64,000 nucleotides of DNA, taken from assembly GCA_963669155.1 (NCBI GenBank), contig OZ022577.1, positions 6,275,288 through 6,339,287 of the forward strand, in the 5' to 3' direction. The DNA is from Arbacia lixula (lineage: Eukaryota > Echinodermata > Echinoidea > Arbacioida > Arbaciidae). Below are positions 1 to 11,097 of the stretch, piece by piece (the stretch's first letter is position 1; every line of letters begins with the position of its first letter). The notes under the pieces are model-generated. The model did no database searches, had not been told where the DNA came from, and saw only the letters and a program-made list of their open reading frames with translations. The position numbers were made by a program, and so were the translations under genes.

Positions 1-58
1 AATGAGATACACTGTCTCTAAGCAACCATCTACAAGGACGCACCACTCATTTGTTACT
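1..58. repeat. Fragment of a dispersed repeat cut by the window edge
   Basis: The first 58 bases closely match 7527-7578, the right end and flank of the 7081-7541 element. Both share a run equivalent to TAAGCAACCATCT, then AAGGAC and CACCACTCATTTGT. The match continues past the presumed terminal repeat of the 7081 copy, so either the family has a longer variant or a second repeat is attached to it. Most of this copy lies left of the window. Confidence 0.55.
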
Positions 59-3000
59 TGAGTAACTGTGATGTAGGCCACGAATAAGTGCGAATAAACT
101 CGGTGAAGAATGGCAAAGGACGGGTCAGTGCGAAAGGGGGAGCTTAGAATGACCTGGAAAGAACTGCAACGATGTGTTACGAACTGAGAGAATACTGGAC
201 GAGCTGCTTCTTTGCACTTCGTTTCTGTTGGCCGGGGATAAGGATGCGTGCAAGATCGATACCCGCACAGCCTTGCAGGTAGTGTATCTCTTTTGAAAAT
301 ATCAAATGAAAATAAAAAGGAAGACGCACAAGCAGAAATGAACAAACGTACAAATTAATGGTGCAGCCAACCAACATACATACATATTCTTTACCTCCAT
401 CCCTTTTTCTAATACATGAATATGCAAACTCGTTTTTGAATTCCCAATCAATTACCCCTCTTGAAAAACGAACGCATCAAACAATCCCGCCCACCCCCCC
501 CCCCCCCCCCCCACACACACACACATTTCCTTTCCTTGTTCTTCCTCGGTCTCATACTCCAATATTTATTGCATACCAGCCCCTCTCTCTCCTCACATCA
601 AATTAACACATAATTATTCCCAAATTCCTCATCCCGTTCACCTCCAACCCCATTCCTCTTCCAATCTCTCTCAATTGTCCCTTCACCTTCTCCCACCTCC
701 CATTATTGCTCGCTATTCCCCTCTGTATTCTCCATACCATCCCGCCCCGCCCGCCATCGCTCTGTGCTCTTCCGTCCTCCATCTCACCCACCCGTTCCTC
801 CTTCTCTCTGGCTTCTTCTCTCTATATTCTCTAAACGTGTTCCAACTCACATATCTGAAGAACGTCAAGATCTATCCAATCATTAAAGGTAACTGCTTTC
901 CACGGCTCTTTATTATGTGCTAGAATGAATCACGATTACATTTCTGCATTTCTCTTTCCACAATATAAAAGAAATCTTAGTTAGATTTCATACGTAATAT
1001 CTATGATTGTATATATATTACGGACGTGTAGGCTAAATGAAGTTTAGACAGAAATATCTTTAAAAGTATATAGTTCTTACACTAATCCACATATGCTCCG
1101 GAAGACATTCATCTTACAGCGGATCCAAAATATAAATGATCATTAAGATGTTGATTGAATTTCCTATCTCTGAATGCAGCATCGTCAAATACTGAAGTCA
1201 TCAAGTAAAATAATATGTTTATAATTTGTCATTTCTAATCAGGATGCAAGTATGACATATTCATAGACAAGTTTCAAAACAAAAACGAGTTGTACGCACA
1301 CATCTGACTCTCTATGGTTCTAAGAAGAGGCAGTGTGCTCTCAGAACGAAGCAGACTAATAAAGTAAACTCGCCTGAAAAGACCAAGCCAGGGTAGTATC
1401 GGTCAGTATGACGGTATCGGTATCGTGGCAAAATCAGGATCACGTGATAGAATCGTTTCAAAGTTATAGTTATTTACATCGAAAGAGACTGGGATCCGTG
1501 ATGGCAGCTTTATGCAGTTTTACCATGATTACGGGATCCGTAGTTTTTACCTCTACTATTCACCAGCGTGTAGAACACAGTAACCATGGTTACGATCCTG
1601 ACTCAATCTCCATACATTCTTAATTCATAATACATGATTTTCGACCCTGTATACCACCATTGCTATATACCAGAACGTTTTCCCTTGTCCCACATAATTT
1701 GCCAATAACGAATCTACTGAAGCCAGTGTACCGTACAATAATATCGACTAGGTAAAATCTATTTTTTGTACTATAAGCTACTATAAGGCATTACGAATAA
1801 CATTACTTACATAATATACATTGATGTTGCATACATCAAAACGGCTCTTTGTGCATACATCAAAGCATGTACATGGATGTAATCGAACAAAACACGGTTT
1901 TTGAAGAACAAGAAAGTCAAACCCAGGACTTTCATCATTAATATGATGAAAATGAAAGCGCTGCATAGGTTCAATAATGACAAGTCATACTCTGGCATTT
2001 ACTTTTTTACATGCATTCCGTTAAAATTCATTTAAAAACAGGGTAGTCTTTGCAGATCGAGCCTGACGGCCGTACACGTACACTCATGATCACATGGTAT
2101 ATACACATAGATACAATCACACAAAACATGCTGTGGGAAAAACAGGAAAAACGTGTAATAAACGTGGGCTATATATTCATGAAAATTACAAAGCCATTGT
2201 TAAATAGTTGATATAATTTCATGTAACTGTATGTAGTTCAGTAGGTATCTAATATTAATACGATTTAAAGATATGGCCCTATGAATTGATATGATCAAAA
2301 CAAAGAAAATAGAAATTAAACTTAAGTGTCAAACACTGATGCTAGCAAAGTCTTAATACGCGAAGTCTCTGAAAACGGTGAAAAGCATCTCATGTCAACA
2401 TCTGAATATTCAGTTGAAGCGTGACATCATCAATCAGCAGGACTTGATCGATATTCTTGTTTAGAAACTCACAAGTATTTAGTGATTACAATCAGATGAG
2501 GTGATACTCAGTTTGATTAAGATACAACTACATTGTCGGAAAGTATGAAACATACATTCTCATATGCATACATAAACGAAAGTACATGAAATACATAATA
2601 AAACGATTTACATGGACCAGTATATAGATACTACGTGTCCTTCTTTTTGGACCAGGGAGTCAGTCTGATAATATCAAATGTATTACACGTGCTTTAGAAT
2701 TTGATATGTAGTGTATATTTATATGTATATATTCAGATAATCAAATAGGCAGCGACGAAATATAGGAATGTACGAAAGAGTTGGACATATATGTTACAAA
2801 GGCGGAGATGCAAAGAGAGAGAAAAAAAAATAAAGAGAGGAAGATAGCGGGATGCTGTTTATTTGTAATTTTTATGTTCTTGTCAATGTTGATACAAGAA
2901 GATAAGTGTATTAAACAACATACTGTACATGTAGCTAGGGGTCATACACACGTAAATCTCTACGTGCACAATTCATGATTTGTCTCCCCACGAAAAAGTT

Positions 3001-3589
3001 ATACCATTTCAAAGACTGCAAGTACATGTACCTTCTGGTGTATAACTTACTGTGTCTAGTATCTACACTCCCTTAGGGAGAATTGTGTAGTAGGAGACTC
3101 ACATCATTATCATCATAACTTGACCAACACTCACTTTTTCATTTTTTCCCGTGATGTATACATACAATGGCATGCGTACATACAGTAAACACACGTACAG
3201 TCAAGTATATGTACATATACAGTACGTCTATCATGTTTGTGTCTCGTAATACACATGACCTATGAGGTTGGTAATTAATATAATGTCATTGATGTTAATA
3301 AACTTGTAGGGGTTTATTTTGATGAGGTTCGTTATGTATCTAAGGGTTCCGGTGTGCAAGCTCAGCTTCCATGGACTCCTCCACTCTCACAATTCCTATC
3401 GTTTTAATGTCATCATGTCATTGCGTGATTCATTTTTTTTTATATGATTTATTTGAAAAGTATGCCAATGCACCAAGAACCCACCTTGAAACTTGAAAGC
3501 TTATATACATATGTAAATGAAACATGCATTTGAGAAGGCTAGATGTAAGATAGCCAAATGTCAGGAGAAGTTTATCATGAAATTCAGAT
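59..3589. other. Intergenic, no gene seen
   Basis: No supported coding sequence. A pyrimidine-rich tract occupies about 360-850, with 19 consecutive C at 494-512 followed by a short (AC)n. The rest is AT-rich single-copy-looking DNA. The open frames here are short and low in complexity, without domain signatures, and I take them as chance. Confidence 0.6.
494..526. repeat. Poly(C)19 followed by (AC)n
   Basis: Nineteen uninterrupted C residues run directly into a short AC dinucleotide repeat. It is one of five G or C homopolymers of at least 15 bases in this window. Confidence 0.95.
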
Positions 3590-3900
3590 AATTCAATTCA
3601 ATTCAATTCTGTATTCATTTAACAAACAAGAATAAACAACTTTCATGAACAATGAATATAAGGCATCTCCAGAAAGCCGATGGCTTGTGAGCTTGTGAGG
3701 TGGTTCAAAACACATAGGTATAAAGTCCATTATTTAAATGACATACAGTAAGATGAACCCGAGTACAGAAATTACATACAAATACATACTTAAAAAAATA
3801 CATCAAAGAAAGACTAATACAAGCAAATACAAACGAAGCAAAAAAAAACAAAAAACAAAGACAAAAAACCCCCACAAACAAATGTTTAAAAGCTAAGACA
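3590..3900 (-). mobile_element. Probable 3' end of a truncated LINE
   Basis: On the plus strand this begins with tandem ATTCA units (about 3593-3609) followed by AT-rich sequence with A-rich patches. Read on the minus strand it is a 3' UTR-like segment ending in a TTGAA-type microsatellite tail. The LINE at 7590-9415 also ends in TTGAAT-like repeats. No reverse transcriptase is left here, so the call rests on tail structure only. It could simply be a microsatellite next to A-rich DNA. Confidence 0.35.
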
Positions 3901-4019
3901 CTAATCAACAGAGTAAACAGTATGTAATATCAAAATGTCGAAATATAATGCGGCTATGTATACCTCCATATACCCCTCCACTCGAATTACAACAAAATAT
4001 GTGACTACGCACCACCCAA

Positions 4020-4104
4020 GCAAGGTCGAAAAACCTCCGCGTGCTCAATCATTTCAATAGTATGAGTGAGTTAATAACTTTGTTGCGGAGGAAAATTACC
4101 TTGC
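4020..4104. repeat. Short inverted repeat
   Basis: Arms of about 20 bp (4020-4040 and 4085-4104) share GCAAGGT and CCTCCGC in mirror orientation, with six or seven unmatched bases between the two blocks and a loop of about 45 bp. It could be a tiny MITE relic or a structural palindrome. Confidence 0.5.
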
Positions 4105-4308
4105 GACCTGCCAAAGTTATATGCACGATCAAGCTACTTGCTCTTGGGTGCGTCGCAGTATCACAACTATCCACATTCCTGACTTTTCACCATAAAGGGC
4201 GTGAGGCTCTAAAAATAAATAGTACTTAATTAAAAACACCAAGAAGCTCGCTCTTTATGATGAAACACAAAAGTGGCATAGAGCACGGAACGCAGGATAG
4301 AGAATATA

Positions 4309-4528
4309 GCACCGAAGTGGTGACGCCACATGAGCATGCATGTTGTCAAGACAATCGGCTCCAACTCACTACAGTGAGAGGCTTAGCGGTCTGATATTGT
4401 CTATCGGTTTAGTGTTGGGCAATCCCTATCACCGCCCCAGCTGTGATAATCGCTGTTTGCTCGACCCGCATAGTTTAGAACCAGTTGTCCCGGCAACTAT
4501 GCTCAAACGACGTCACACCTCGGCACTT
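4309..4528 (+). mobile_element. MITE family 1, copy A (about 220 bp)
   Basis: A miniature inverted-repeat element with imperfect terminal inverted repeats of about 55 bp. Shared blocks include ACCGAAGTGGTGACG, TGAGCAT and GTTGTCAAGACAA near the left end, answered in reverse complement near 4475-4528. The interior aligns along its length with the reverse complement of 10869-11097, which confirms a dispersed family. There is no coding capacity. The right end lies 4 bp from the TRIM stop codon at 4533, so it occupies the start of that gene's 3' flank. The exact target-site duplication is unclear. Confidence 0.8.
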
Positions 4529-4532
4529 CATA

Positions 4533-6455
4533 TCACTTGAACACGTTCTTGAACACATACATCACTCCAGGCGTACACAGTACCATGTCGTTCCTGGATG
4601 GACACTTCAGGTAGTACCACTTTCGTTTTGGAATCTTGATCTTGAAATCCTCCACGATAGTGCGCACATGCTCACCACAGAGGGTGTATTTCTCGAGTGA
4701 CACGGTGCCGTGGCTGTATGGGATGGATGCGATGTAGAGATTGTCGTCCTGGTCGACCGCTGGACAGAGGAAGCACCCCTTCTTGTTGATGGTGGTGACC
4801 TCCTCCCCTGACGCTTCCAAGACTATCACACCCTCTGGGGATAGCACGACGATGCGCCCGCATCGAGTGGTGTGGACCTGATTGGGGGTGTCACGTACCT
4901 TCAGCGTTCTCTCTGGCTCACCACCTGTCGGCTTGAAGACGTGGATCAGCTTCTCTTCCCTGCAGCTGACATATATGCTATCATCCCGGTCAGAATCTAA
5001 CATCTTTACATTGTACGATGATTGCAGGATGGATTTAAGTTCCGTCAACATAATTTTATGCCCACCTGATGTATCAAATTGACGCAATCCAGTTTTAGTT
5101 AAGACAGTCACTGTGCCGGTGCTCAGGAGAGTAACGTCAAGTATTTGTTCACTCATCGTGCTGCAGAATGTAGTGAGCTCCCCGTCAAGTGTCACCATGT
5201 AAACACGCGGTGGTCTATAGGAGGCGATCAGCACGGAATCAGGGGACGCAACACAGAGGCCTTGCATCGGTTCATCGCCTGGCAGGACGATCTCCTTGAC
5301 CATGTCCCACTTCCCTGGCAACCCAACTAAGTTTCCGATACGGAGGTCAAGATTCTGGTTCTGCTCAAATTTAACCGTCTCTGCGACTTTTCGTACTTCT
5401 CCTGAGTGGTTCTCGGCCTCAGTGCTCCAAGTTTCGCACCTTTGGAACAATTCATCCACGTCACCACAAAGCTGATCGTATGACGTTCGGCAGTCTCCTT
5501 CCAGACCCCCGCGGCTACATTGAGCCAGGAATTCCACCGAGGTTGACAGCTGGGCTGACATTTTCCTCGCGACTGTCTTGATGGTGTCTAGCTTTTCATT
5601 GCAGCGCGTTTGAAGAAGCCTGATTTCCGCTTTCAGTATTTGCTTCTGTTCCTCCAGTTCCTCCAGTTTTTCTGCAAATGCATGATCGATGCTCAGCTGC
5701 AGAGCCCCAGCTGCGGCGTTGACGTCACTCCGCTCTTGCTCTATATTCCGGATGTGGCCCTCCAGGATTTTTCCCATCTTCTCGCGTCGATCGGTGACGT
5801 CATCTATGTTATCACGGATTTCTCTCTCGAAGTCATCGCGTTCCCTGATCTCGTGCTCACGGACGTTGTGCTTGACGATCGTACATTTGTGACAGACGAA
5901 CACGCGGCATCTGTCACAGTAGAATTCCCTGTTCTCTGCTGGGTGTAGGGGGCATTTGTCAGCATTGGTGGTGGTCTGTACCTTCCCGCTCAGCACGTCT
6001 TTAACTGGAACGACTTTATGGTCCCGGAAAGCAATGCCCAGTAGTTCATGCGCAGCCCTGCAGGATCCACACAGGAAATTCCCGCAGTCGTGGCAGAAGG
6101 CTACAGCTACATCCGCGTCACCTTTGCTTTCTCGTCCCTTCTTGTTCGCTTGACACTCGGAACATTTAAGAAACTCTTCGTAGAGCTTTTGCAGTGGAGA
6201 GCATGTACTGTTATATTCCTCCACCAGATTATTTACCGTGACGTTTGACGGTAGGCCAGCGACGCCGCCGCTACCCAACTGAGTCTCCCGGCGGCATAAC
6301 GGACACGAGATCGATGCATCATCACCCTGCCTGGTTGTTTGGTACTTCACGAGGCATGTTCGACAGAACGTGTGTCCACATGTGAGCAGGGTAGCCTCCT
6401 CATACACGTCCAAACACAGCGGGCAGGTTAAGCTTTCCAAACCCTTCTCCGCCAT
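4533..6455 (-). CDS. TRIM-family E3 ubiquitin ligase with NHL-like propeller (intronless)
   Basis: Predicted RING-type E3 ubiquitin ligase of 640 residues. The open frame continues upstream to a stop near 6536, but the only in-frame ATG is at 6455-6453; the codon at 6479 is TTG. The ATG has a good animal context (A at -3, G at +4). The C3HC4 RING uses C11, C14, C26, H28, C31, C34, C51 and C54. B-box 1 uses C98, C101, C121, C124, C129, C132, H136 and H146. B-box 2 uses C168, H171, C180, C183, C188, C191, H196 and H201. An acidic and basic helical stretch at about 205-325 is the coiled coil expected for dimerisation. Residues about 380-640 hold roughly six degenerate beta-strand repeats like NHL blades, the likely substrate- or RNA-binding module. 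All zinc ligands are present, so it looks functional. Single-exon TRIM genes are common in echinoderms and amphioxus. The exact vertebrate counterpart (TRIM2/3/45/56/71-like) cannot be fixed from sequence alone. Confidence 0.93.
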   Translation of the reverse strand: MAEKGLESLTCPLCLDVYEEATLLTCGHTFCRTCLVKYQTTRQGDDASISCPLCRRETQLGSGGVAGLPSNVTVNNLVEEYNSTCSPLQKLYEEFLKCSECQANKKGRESKGDADVAVAFCHDCGNFLCGSCRAAHELLGIAFRDHKVVPVKDVLSGKVQTTTNADKCPLHPAENREFYCDRCRVFVCHKCTIVKHNVREHEIRERDDFEREIRDNIDDVTDRREKMGKILEGHIRNIEQERSDVNAAAGALQLSIDHAFAEKLEELEEQKQILKAEIRLLQTRCNEKLDTIKTVARKMSAQLSTSVEFLAQCSRGGLEGDCRTSYDQLCGDVDELFQRCETWSTEAENHSGEVRKVAETVKFEQNQNLDLRIGNLVGLPGKWDMVKEIVLPGDEPMQGLCVASPDSVLIASYRPPRVYMVTLDGELTTFCSTMSEQILDVTLLSTGTVTVLTKTGLRQFDTSGGHKIMLTELKSILQSSYNVKMLDSDRDDSIYVSCREEKLIHVFKPTGGEPERTLKVRDTPNQVHTTRCGRIVVLSPEGVIVLEASGEEVTTINKKGCFLCPAVDQDDNLYIASIPYSHGTVSLEKYTLCGEHVRTIVEDFKIKIPKRKWYYLKCPSRNDMVLCTPGVMYVFKNVFK

Positions 6456-7080
6456 AATGCACAGGATCGAACTACACAAGCTGATGAAGATAAAGAAATT
6501 GGTGCATCCACCACACTTTATCGTAATATCAGATTAGGTATGCCGTTGTGCAATATAAAATACGTGGTCATTGGTATTCTGATCACAAGACTGCTCTATA
6601 AAATTATAAAGGCCCGGTCAAAACACTCACATTGATATCGTGGATAATGAATGAAGTAAATCGTCAGCGTACATAAAAGATGGGATCAGGCTCGCACCAA
6701 GGTAAATGGCGGGCTAAATATAGCACTGGGTTTTCCCAAAGCGGAAGTTCAAAGTTTGATTAACGTCTGTTGAAGCACTCGCACTGAACATGCTGCCAAA
6801 GCGGAGCTGCCTTTTATCATCACGGTAACATGGTAATAACACAGTTATGCATACAGTTATGTGTGTTACGATCTGATAATGCAGGGGAACGGGGAAGGGT
6901 TTGAGAGAAGAATGGATCACAACTTGCCAATTAATCAATCCTTGTACCTCAGAGATGTCTCTGTAATCATGATCTGATCTATTTAAAGCTGTGCCGTTTA
7001 TTGTGACAAAGATCTATAAAGTATCATTACTAACATATACGTTGAACTCATTAAAGTGCAATCATTACTACATACACCCT
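6456..7080. other. 5' flank of the TRIM gene
   Basis: No coding sequence. This short AT-rich region presumably carries the TRIM 5' UTR and promoter. A TATA-like AT cluster lies at 6594-6612, about 140-155 bp upstream of the ATG, but it is not a clean TATA box on the minus strand and I do not call it as one. Confidence 0.4.
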
Positions 7081-7541
7081 TAAAGGCAGGGTGTCCCTCT
7101 TGCGGGTCAAAAAATGAAATATTGCAAAAAGCACGGAAAATGGAAGGAGAGTAGAACTTCCCTCCCAATATTTGAACTGGAAACTGACTTTAAGCAAAAT
7201 TATAGCAATCATGCAGTACATTTTGAGGAGGTTTTGTTGGGCGGATCGTCCGAAACCTATAGCCAAGAGACCGGAGAGCGATGTACACTATCTTCCGCAT
7301 CGGTCCGCTCCACGGTGCATGCGATCAATGGGAGTAATGCACCCACCGCGCGCTGAAAGGGACAATACGATTGTGAATGTAGGCTACGCTCGCTGCGGTT
7401 CAAACGTGAACAAGGATAGTTTTTCACTTTTCCTGAAAATGTTCGTGAAGCTGTGACTAAGATTTCATACACGTTATTGTTACGGTAAAGTGCTAAATTC
7501 TGCCGAGTTCCATGAATTTTGCAAATGGGATACCCTATCTG
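7081..7541 (+). mobile_element. MITE family 2, copy 1 (about 460 bp)
   Basis: It opens with AAAGGCAGGGTGTCCC and closes with the mirror-image GGGATACCCTATCT. The interior aligns over its full length with 22686-23107 and 31495-31896. Shared landmarks are a CTATAGC(C/T) block, GGTCCGC, GGGACAATACGATT and GACTTTTGCAAATGG-like sequence near the end. No coding potential is conserved between copies. It is a non-autonomous DNA transposon candidate. Confidence 0.75.
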
Positions 7542-7589
7542 TAAGCAACCATCTTTAAGGACACACCACTCATTTGTACATTCAAGATT

Positions 7590-9415
7590 CAATATTCAAT
7601 ATAGTTTTTACCAAAAAAAAAAAATGTAAAATCAGGTACAGTAAACGGATAAGACAATATGAATTAACACAATTAATTCATAGAAACAATTTTTTTTTTG
7701 TGGAGGTGTCCAAAAAGAAGCAATTATGCTTGTAAATATTGAACCCCGAATGAAAATATATGAAATTATTAATGTCTAACAGTATTAACAAATAAAAACG
7801 ACAACATTATTATTTGTAATTTTTGCGGTCAGGTTCTTGTACTATGATTGAGTATGTGCAGTATTAACAGTATTAACATGATTTTACTAGTTATAACGTA
7901 AGGAGATGTAAGTATGATGGGAAGGAGGGGGGCGAGGAGATGAGTTTAGGTTAGTTGTGGAGGTCCTGTTCCTGTGATGTGGTATGAGTGCAATGCGGAA
8001 TGTTGAGGTGTTTTTATCGTTAATCTCGTTGTGTAGTATATGATTTAAAAACGTACTTTTAAAGTTGTGATTTGAATATTTTAAGGCTGGGAGAGCATTG
8101 CCTCGCGAGTAGCGTACGTGTGATATGTGTTTTTTTTTTTGAAAATAGCCTATTTATGATTGCTGGTTATTCATTATGCTCACGTTGGTACATCAACTGA
8201 GCTAAGTTAAGAATATAATAAGTCATGTACTTTTAGTGTGTTACTTCTCGGTGAGCGTGTGCAAATTTATGTGTGTGAAATGAAATCCTCATTGCCTTTT
8301 TTTCTGATGTAAGTATAAATGTGTCTGATTGCGCATGCCCGGAGTTTCCCTACGCTAGAATTCCATTACTAAAGTGCGATAGGATGAGGGATGAGTATAG
8401 CGTGAGAAGTGTTTGATATGGGAAATAATGTTTAATTTTATTTAGAATGCCAATATTCTTTTATATCAATTTTGTTATGTTATCTACCTGAGGTCTCCAA
8501 GAAAGTTTTTGATTGATAGTTACTCCAAGAAATATTGTACACGATACTTTGGGAATAGATGTTTGTTGGATAGTGCTGTTAGCCTGTGAGGGATTCGATT
8601 AAATTGCTAGTAAGCATGAAAATTTTTGTGTGTTTTTAAGTTGATTGAAAGCCTGTTGGCATTGATCCATGTAGTTATATATTGAATTTTTTGGTTTACA
8701 GTCTTGGTTAGGATATCTGGTTTGTGGTGTGAGAGAAAAATGTATGAGTCATCAGCGAATAATATCAAAGACAAGTAACTTGATGTTTTAGGGAAATCAT
8801 TTATGTCCATGCTGAAGAGAAGAATGCATAATAAAGATCCTTGGGGAATGCCGTGTGAGTGAGGAACTTTGGGCCTGTAACGATACTTGTTGTTTAAGTA
8901 GTGACAAATAGTCGATAAACATATCAAGTGTTTTTTCTCTTACTCCGTAGTGTGTTAGTTTATTCAATAGCATTTTTATGTAAAATGAATCAAATACCTT
9001 CGAAAAATCTAAAAAGATACCTACGGTATGAAATTGAGAGTCTAGTGACTTTGTAACGTTATTAATGAGATGAGGATTGCATGAGTAGTACAGTATTACG
9101 ATTAGATCTAAATCCGTATTGTGATTCGCATAGTATGCTGTTTTGTTCAAGAAATGAGATTGTCGTAGTGTAAATGATTTTCTCATTGATTTTAGAAAAG
9201 GTTGTCAGAAGGGTAATTGGTCTATGATTTTCAATGTTTTTCGAGTCACATTTTTGTATATTGGAATTACTTTGGTTGTTTTATTTTCGTTCTGAACAGT
9301 CCCTGTTGTAAGCGAAGTGTTCAAAACGGGTGTCAAGGGATCTGTTATTAATGATGAAATGTACTCGTATTTGAGAAGAATATTGTCGATGCCATCATTT
9401 CCGCAGCCTGATTGA
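7590..9415 (-). pseudogene. Decayed non-LTR retrotransposon reverse transcriptase (Jockey/CR1-like)
   Basis: On the minus strand, from 9415 downwards, out-of-frame pieces carry the RT domains in the correct order. First is an N-terminal piece with LLKYEYISSL and VIPIYK (about 9220-9411). Then comes the fingers and palm region with LDFSKVFDS and LLNKLTHYGVR (about 8900-9060). Then GIPQGSLL and the catalytic FADD motif (codons at 8748-8759), and finally the thumb with FLGVTINQKLSW and LYSSLILSH (about 8320-8540). Several frameshifts and stops separate these, so it is dead. The 3' portion is AT-rich, with a poly(A/T) patch at 7610-7624 and a TTGAAT-type tail at about 7585-7605. The endonuclease half is missing, as expected for 5' truncation. 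The clade is inferred from motif style and is not certain. Confidence 0.85.
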
Positions 9416-10196
9416 ACAATACCGAAGTCGAGTATGACACCGAAATAAAGCAATTTTATCGAACGCCTTGCAATGTGTAAGTCGGTGTCGACTGCGACTC
9501 GCAAGAAAACTGGTAAACCAAGTTCGTCTACACAACCGCTAGTCACATTAATGGGCCTTATGATAGTCGTGGGGTAAGAACATCTAGCATATACTCTCAT
9601 ATCACTGGGTAATATTTCGATATGAATGTTCATACTTGGAGTAGGGGTGTTGGTGCTGGATATTGTACATCACGCAGTATGAGCACAACCTGTACAGGGC
9701 GACCACTCAAGGAATATGGTCGATGAGCTGATTTTGGGAGGAACGAGTGGACTCTTTCTTGCATGCATGCACAAATAACATGTTTCATACAATAGAATGC
9801 GCAAATTAATTTAGTGTCTTCTGTATTGATATGATGCATCAATAAAATGTATATTGCACGAGAATATATGTTGAATGTAGCCTATAATTATCATTCGTTC
9901 GGTCTTAATAAATTGTATTAGTGATTCAGAGAAAATTCATTAACTATTGTGTACTTTGCATGTGACGGACCGTTCCATTATTGACATGATTGTAGCAAAG
10001 AATAAAGGACGAAAAAAATGTTTTCTCAAAACTAATATTCAAAACATCTACAGTATTTCTGTATATAATGTAAAAAAAAAACGTATTCGTGAAGGCCAAG
10101 CTCGTTTTATTAGAACTGATTTAGTGAACAAGAATTATTTTTGGCTTTCTTGTTGGTCGTGTACGGGGCGGATGTATACCGGATGTCCACAATACA
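9416..10196. other. Spacer, nothing recognised
   Basis: Unassigned sequence between the LINE relic and the foldback element. One open frame of about 110 codons begins at 9947 and runs into the foldback element. It has no recognisable domain and a lysine-rich, AT-driven composition, so I do not call it a gene. Confidence 0.5.
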
Positions 10197-10198
10197 TA

Positions 10199-10824
10199 CT
10201 AGGTGTTAAAAAAACTTTTGACACTTTGGAATATTCTTTAAAATCAGTTTCAGCTCACATCAAGCTGATATTGACAAATCATTAAGTCAAGTGATGTCAT
10301 TTTTTTTTTATAGAAAGGTGTCGTGATATATAATTAAATACTTTTCTTAAAATAATCGTTTGAATATTTAATGAGAATTTCACTTTGGGACAAATTTGGA
10401 TCTCAAAATTTGTGCCTATCAAATAATTAATTCAGAACACAATAATGGTCATTGTGCATCACACATACCAACCCGCGACTTCTTCTCTGCCAGAAGCATT
10501 ATGCATTATTAATGACACTGTGATGGCAGTTGCGAGTGGATTAACAGGTGTGATACACAATGGTCGTTGTTGTGTTCTGATTAAATTATTTCATACACAC
10601 ACATGGTAAGGTTCAAATTTGTCCAACCAGGAAGGTGTTGGTCCAACAGTGAAAATCTCATTAAATATTCTGAAGATTATTACAAGAAAAGTAATTGATA
10701 AAACGCCACAACACTTCTCTCTCTAAAAAATGACATCCCTTGATTTTATGATGTGTCAATTTCAGCTTGATTTTAATATAAACTGATTTAAACATTTTTT
10801 TAAAAGTTTTTTTTTAACAGCTAG
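10199..10824. mobile_element. 626-bp foldback MITE flanked by TA
   Basis: Nearly the whole segment is one inverted repeat with arms of roughly 300 bp. The left end CTAGGTGTTAAAAAAAC is matched by the reverse complement of the right end at 10804-10824. Both ends are flanked by TA (10197-10198 and 10825-10826). Similarity between arms continues inwards through TGATGTCATTTTTT, ATATTTAATGAGA and CCATTGTG to a centre near 10500-10530. The TA flank fits a Tc1/mariner-type target site. There is no protein. Family membership is inference. Confidence 0.85.
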
Positions 10825-10868
10825 TACAAACCGTAATGATGAACAACTCGGCTTGAGCAGTCGCAATA

Positions 10869-11097
10869 GAGTACCGACGTGTGACGTCATTCAAGCAGTA
10901 TCGTCAAGACAACTGGTCCTAAAGTATGCAGGTGGAGCATACAGCGGTGATCATAGCGGGGACTATCATATTGGGAATGCCGACAATAGCCCATTAGGCT
11001 ACACAACATCGGACAGGTAAACCACTCACTGGAGTGATTTTGTTTAGAGCCAGTTGTCTTGACAACATGCTCATATGACGACACCACTTCGGTACTC
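10869..11097 (-). mobile_element. MITE family 1, copy B (about 229 bp)
   Basis: Ends GAGTACCGA and TCGGTACTC are inverted, with terminal repeats of about 55 bp that include GTTGTC(A/T)(A/T)GACAA-type sequence. Its reverse complement aligns with copy A at 4309-4528 across the interior, including CAGTGAG, CTGTATGCTC-like and CCAGTTGTC blocks. It lies only 43 bp right of the foldback element. Confidence 0.8.

Noticed and set aside
6456..6479. Upstream extension of the TRIM protein by eight residues
   Set aside because: The codon at 6479-6477 is TTG, not ATG. The ATG at 6455 has a good start context and precedes the RING domain directly.
9947..10285. 112-codon plus-strand open frame
   Set aside because: Its last third lies in the foldback MITE, and the rest is lysine-rich AT-driven sequence with no domain or splice signals.
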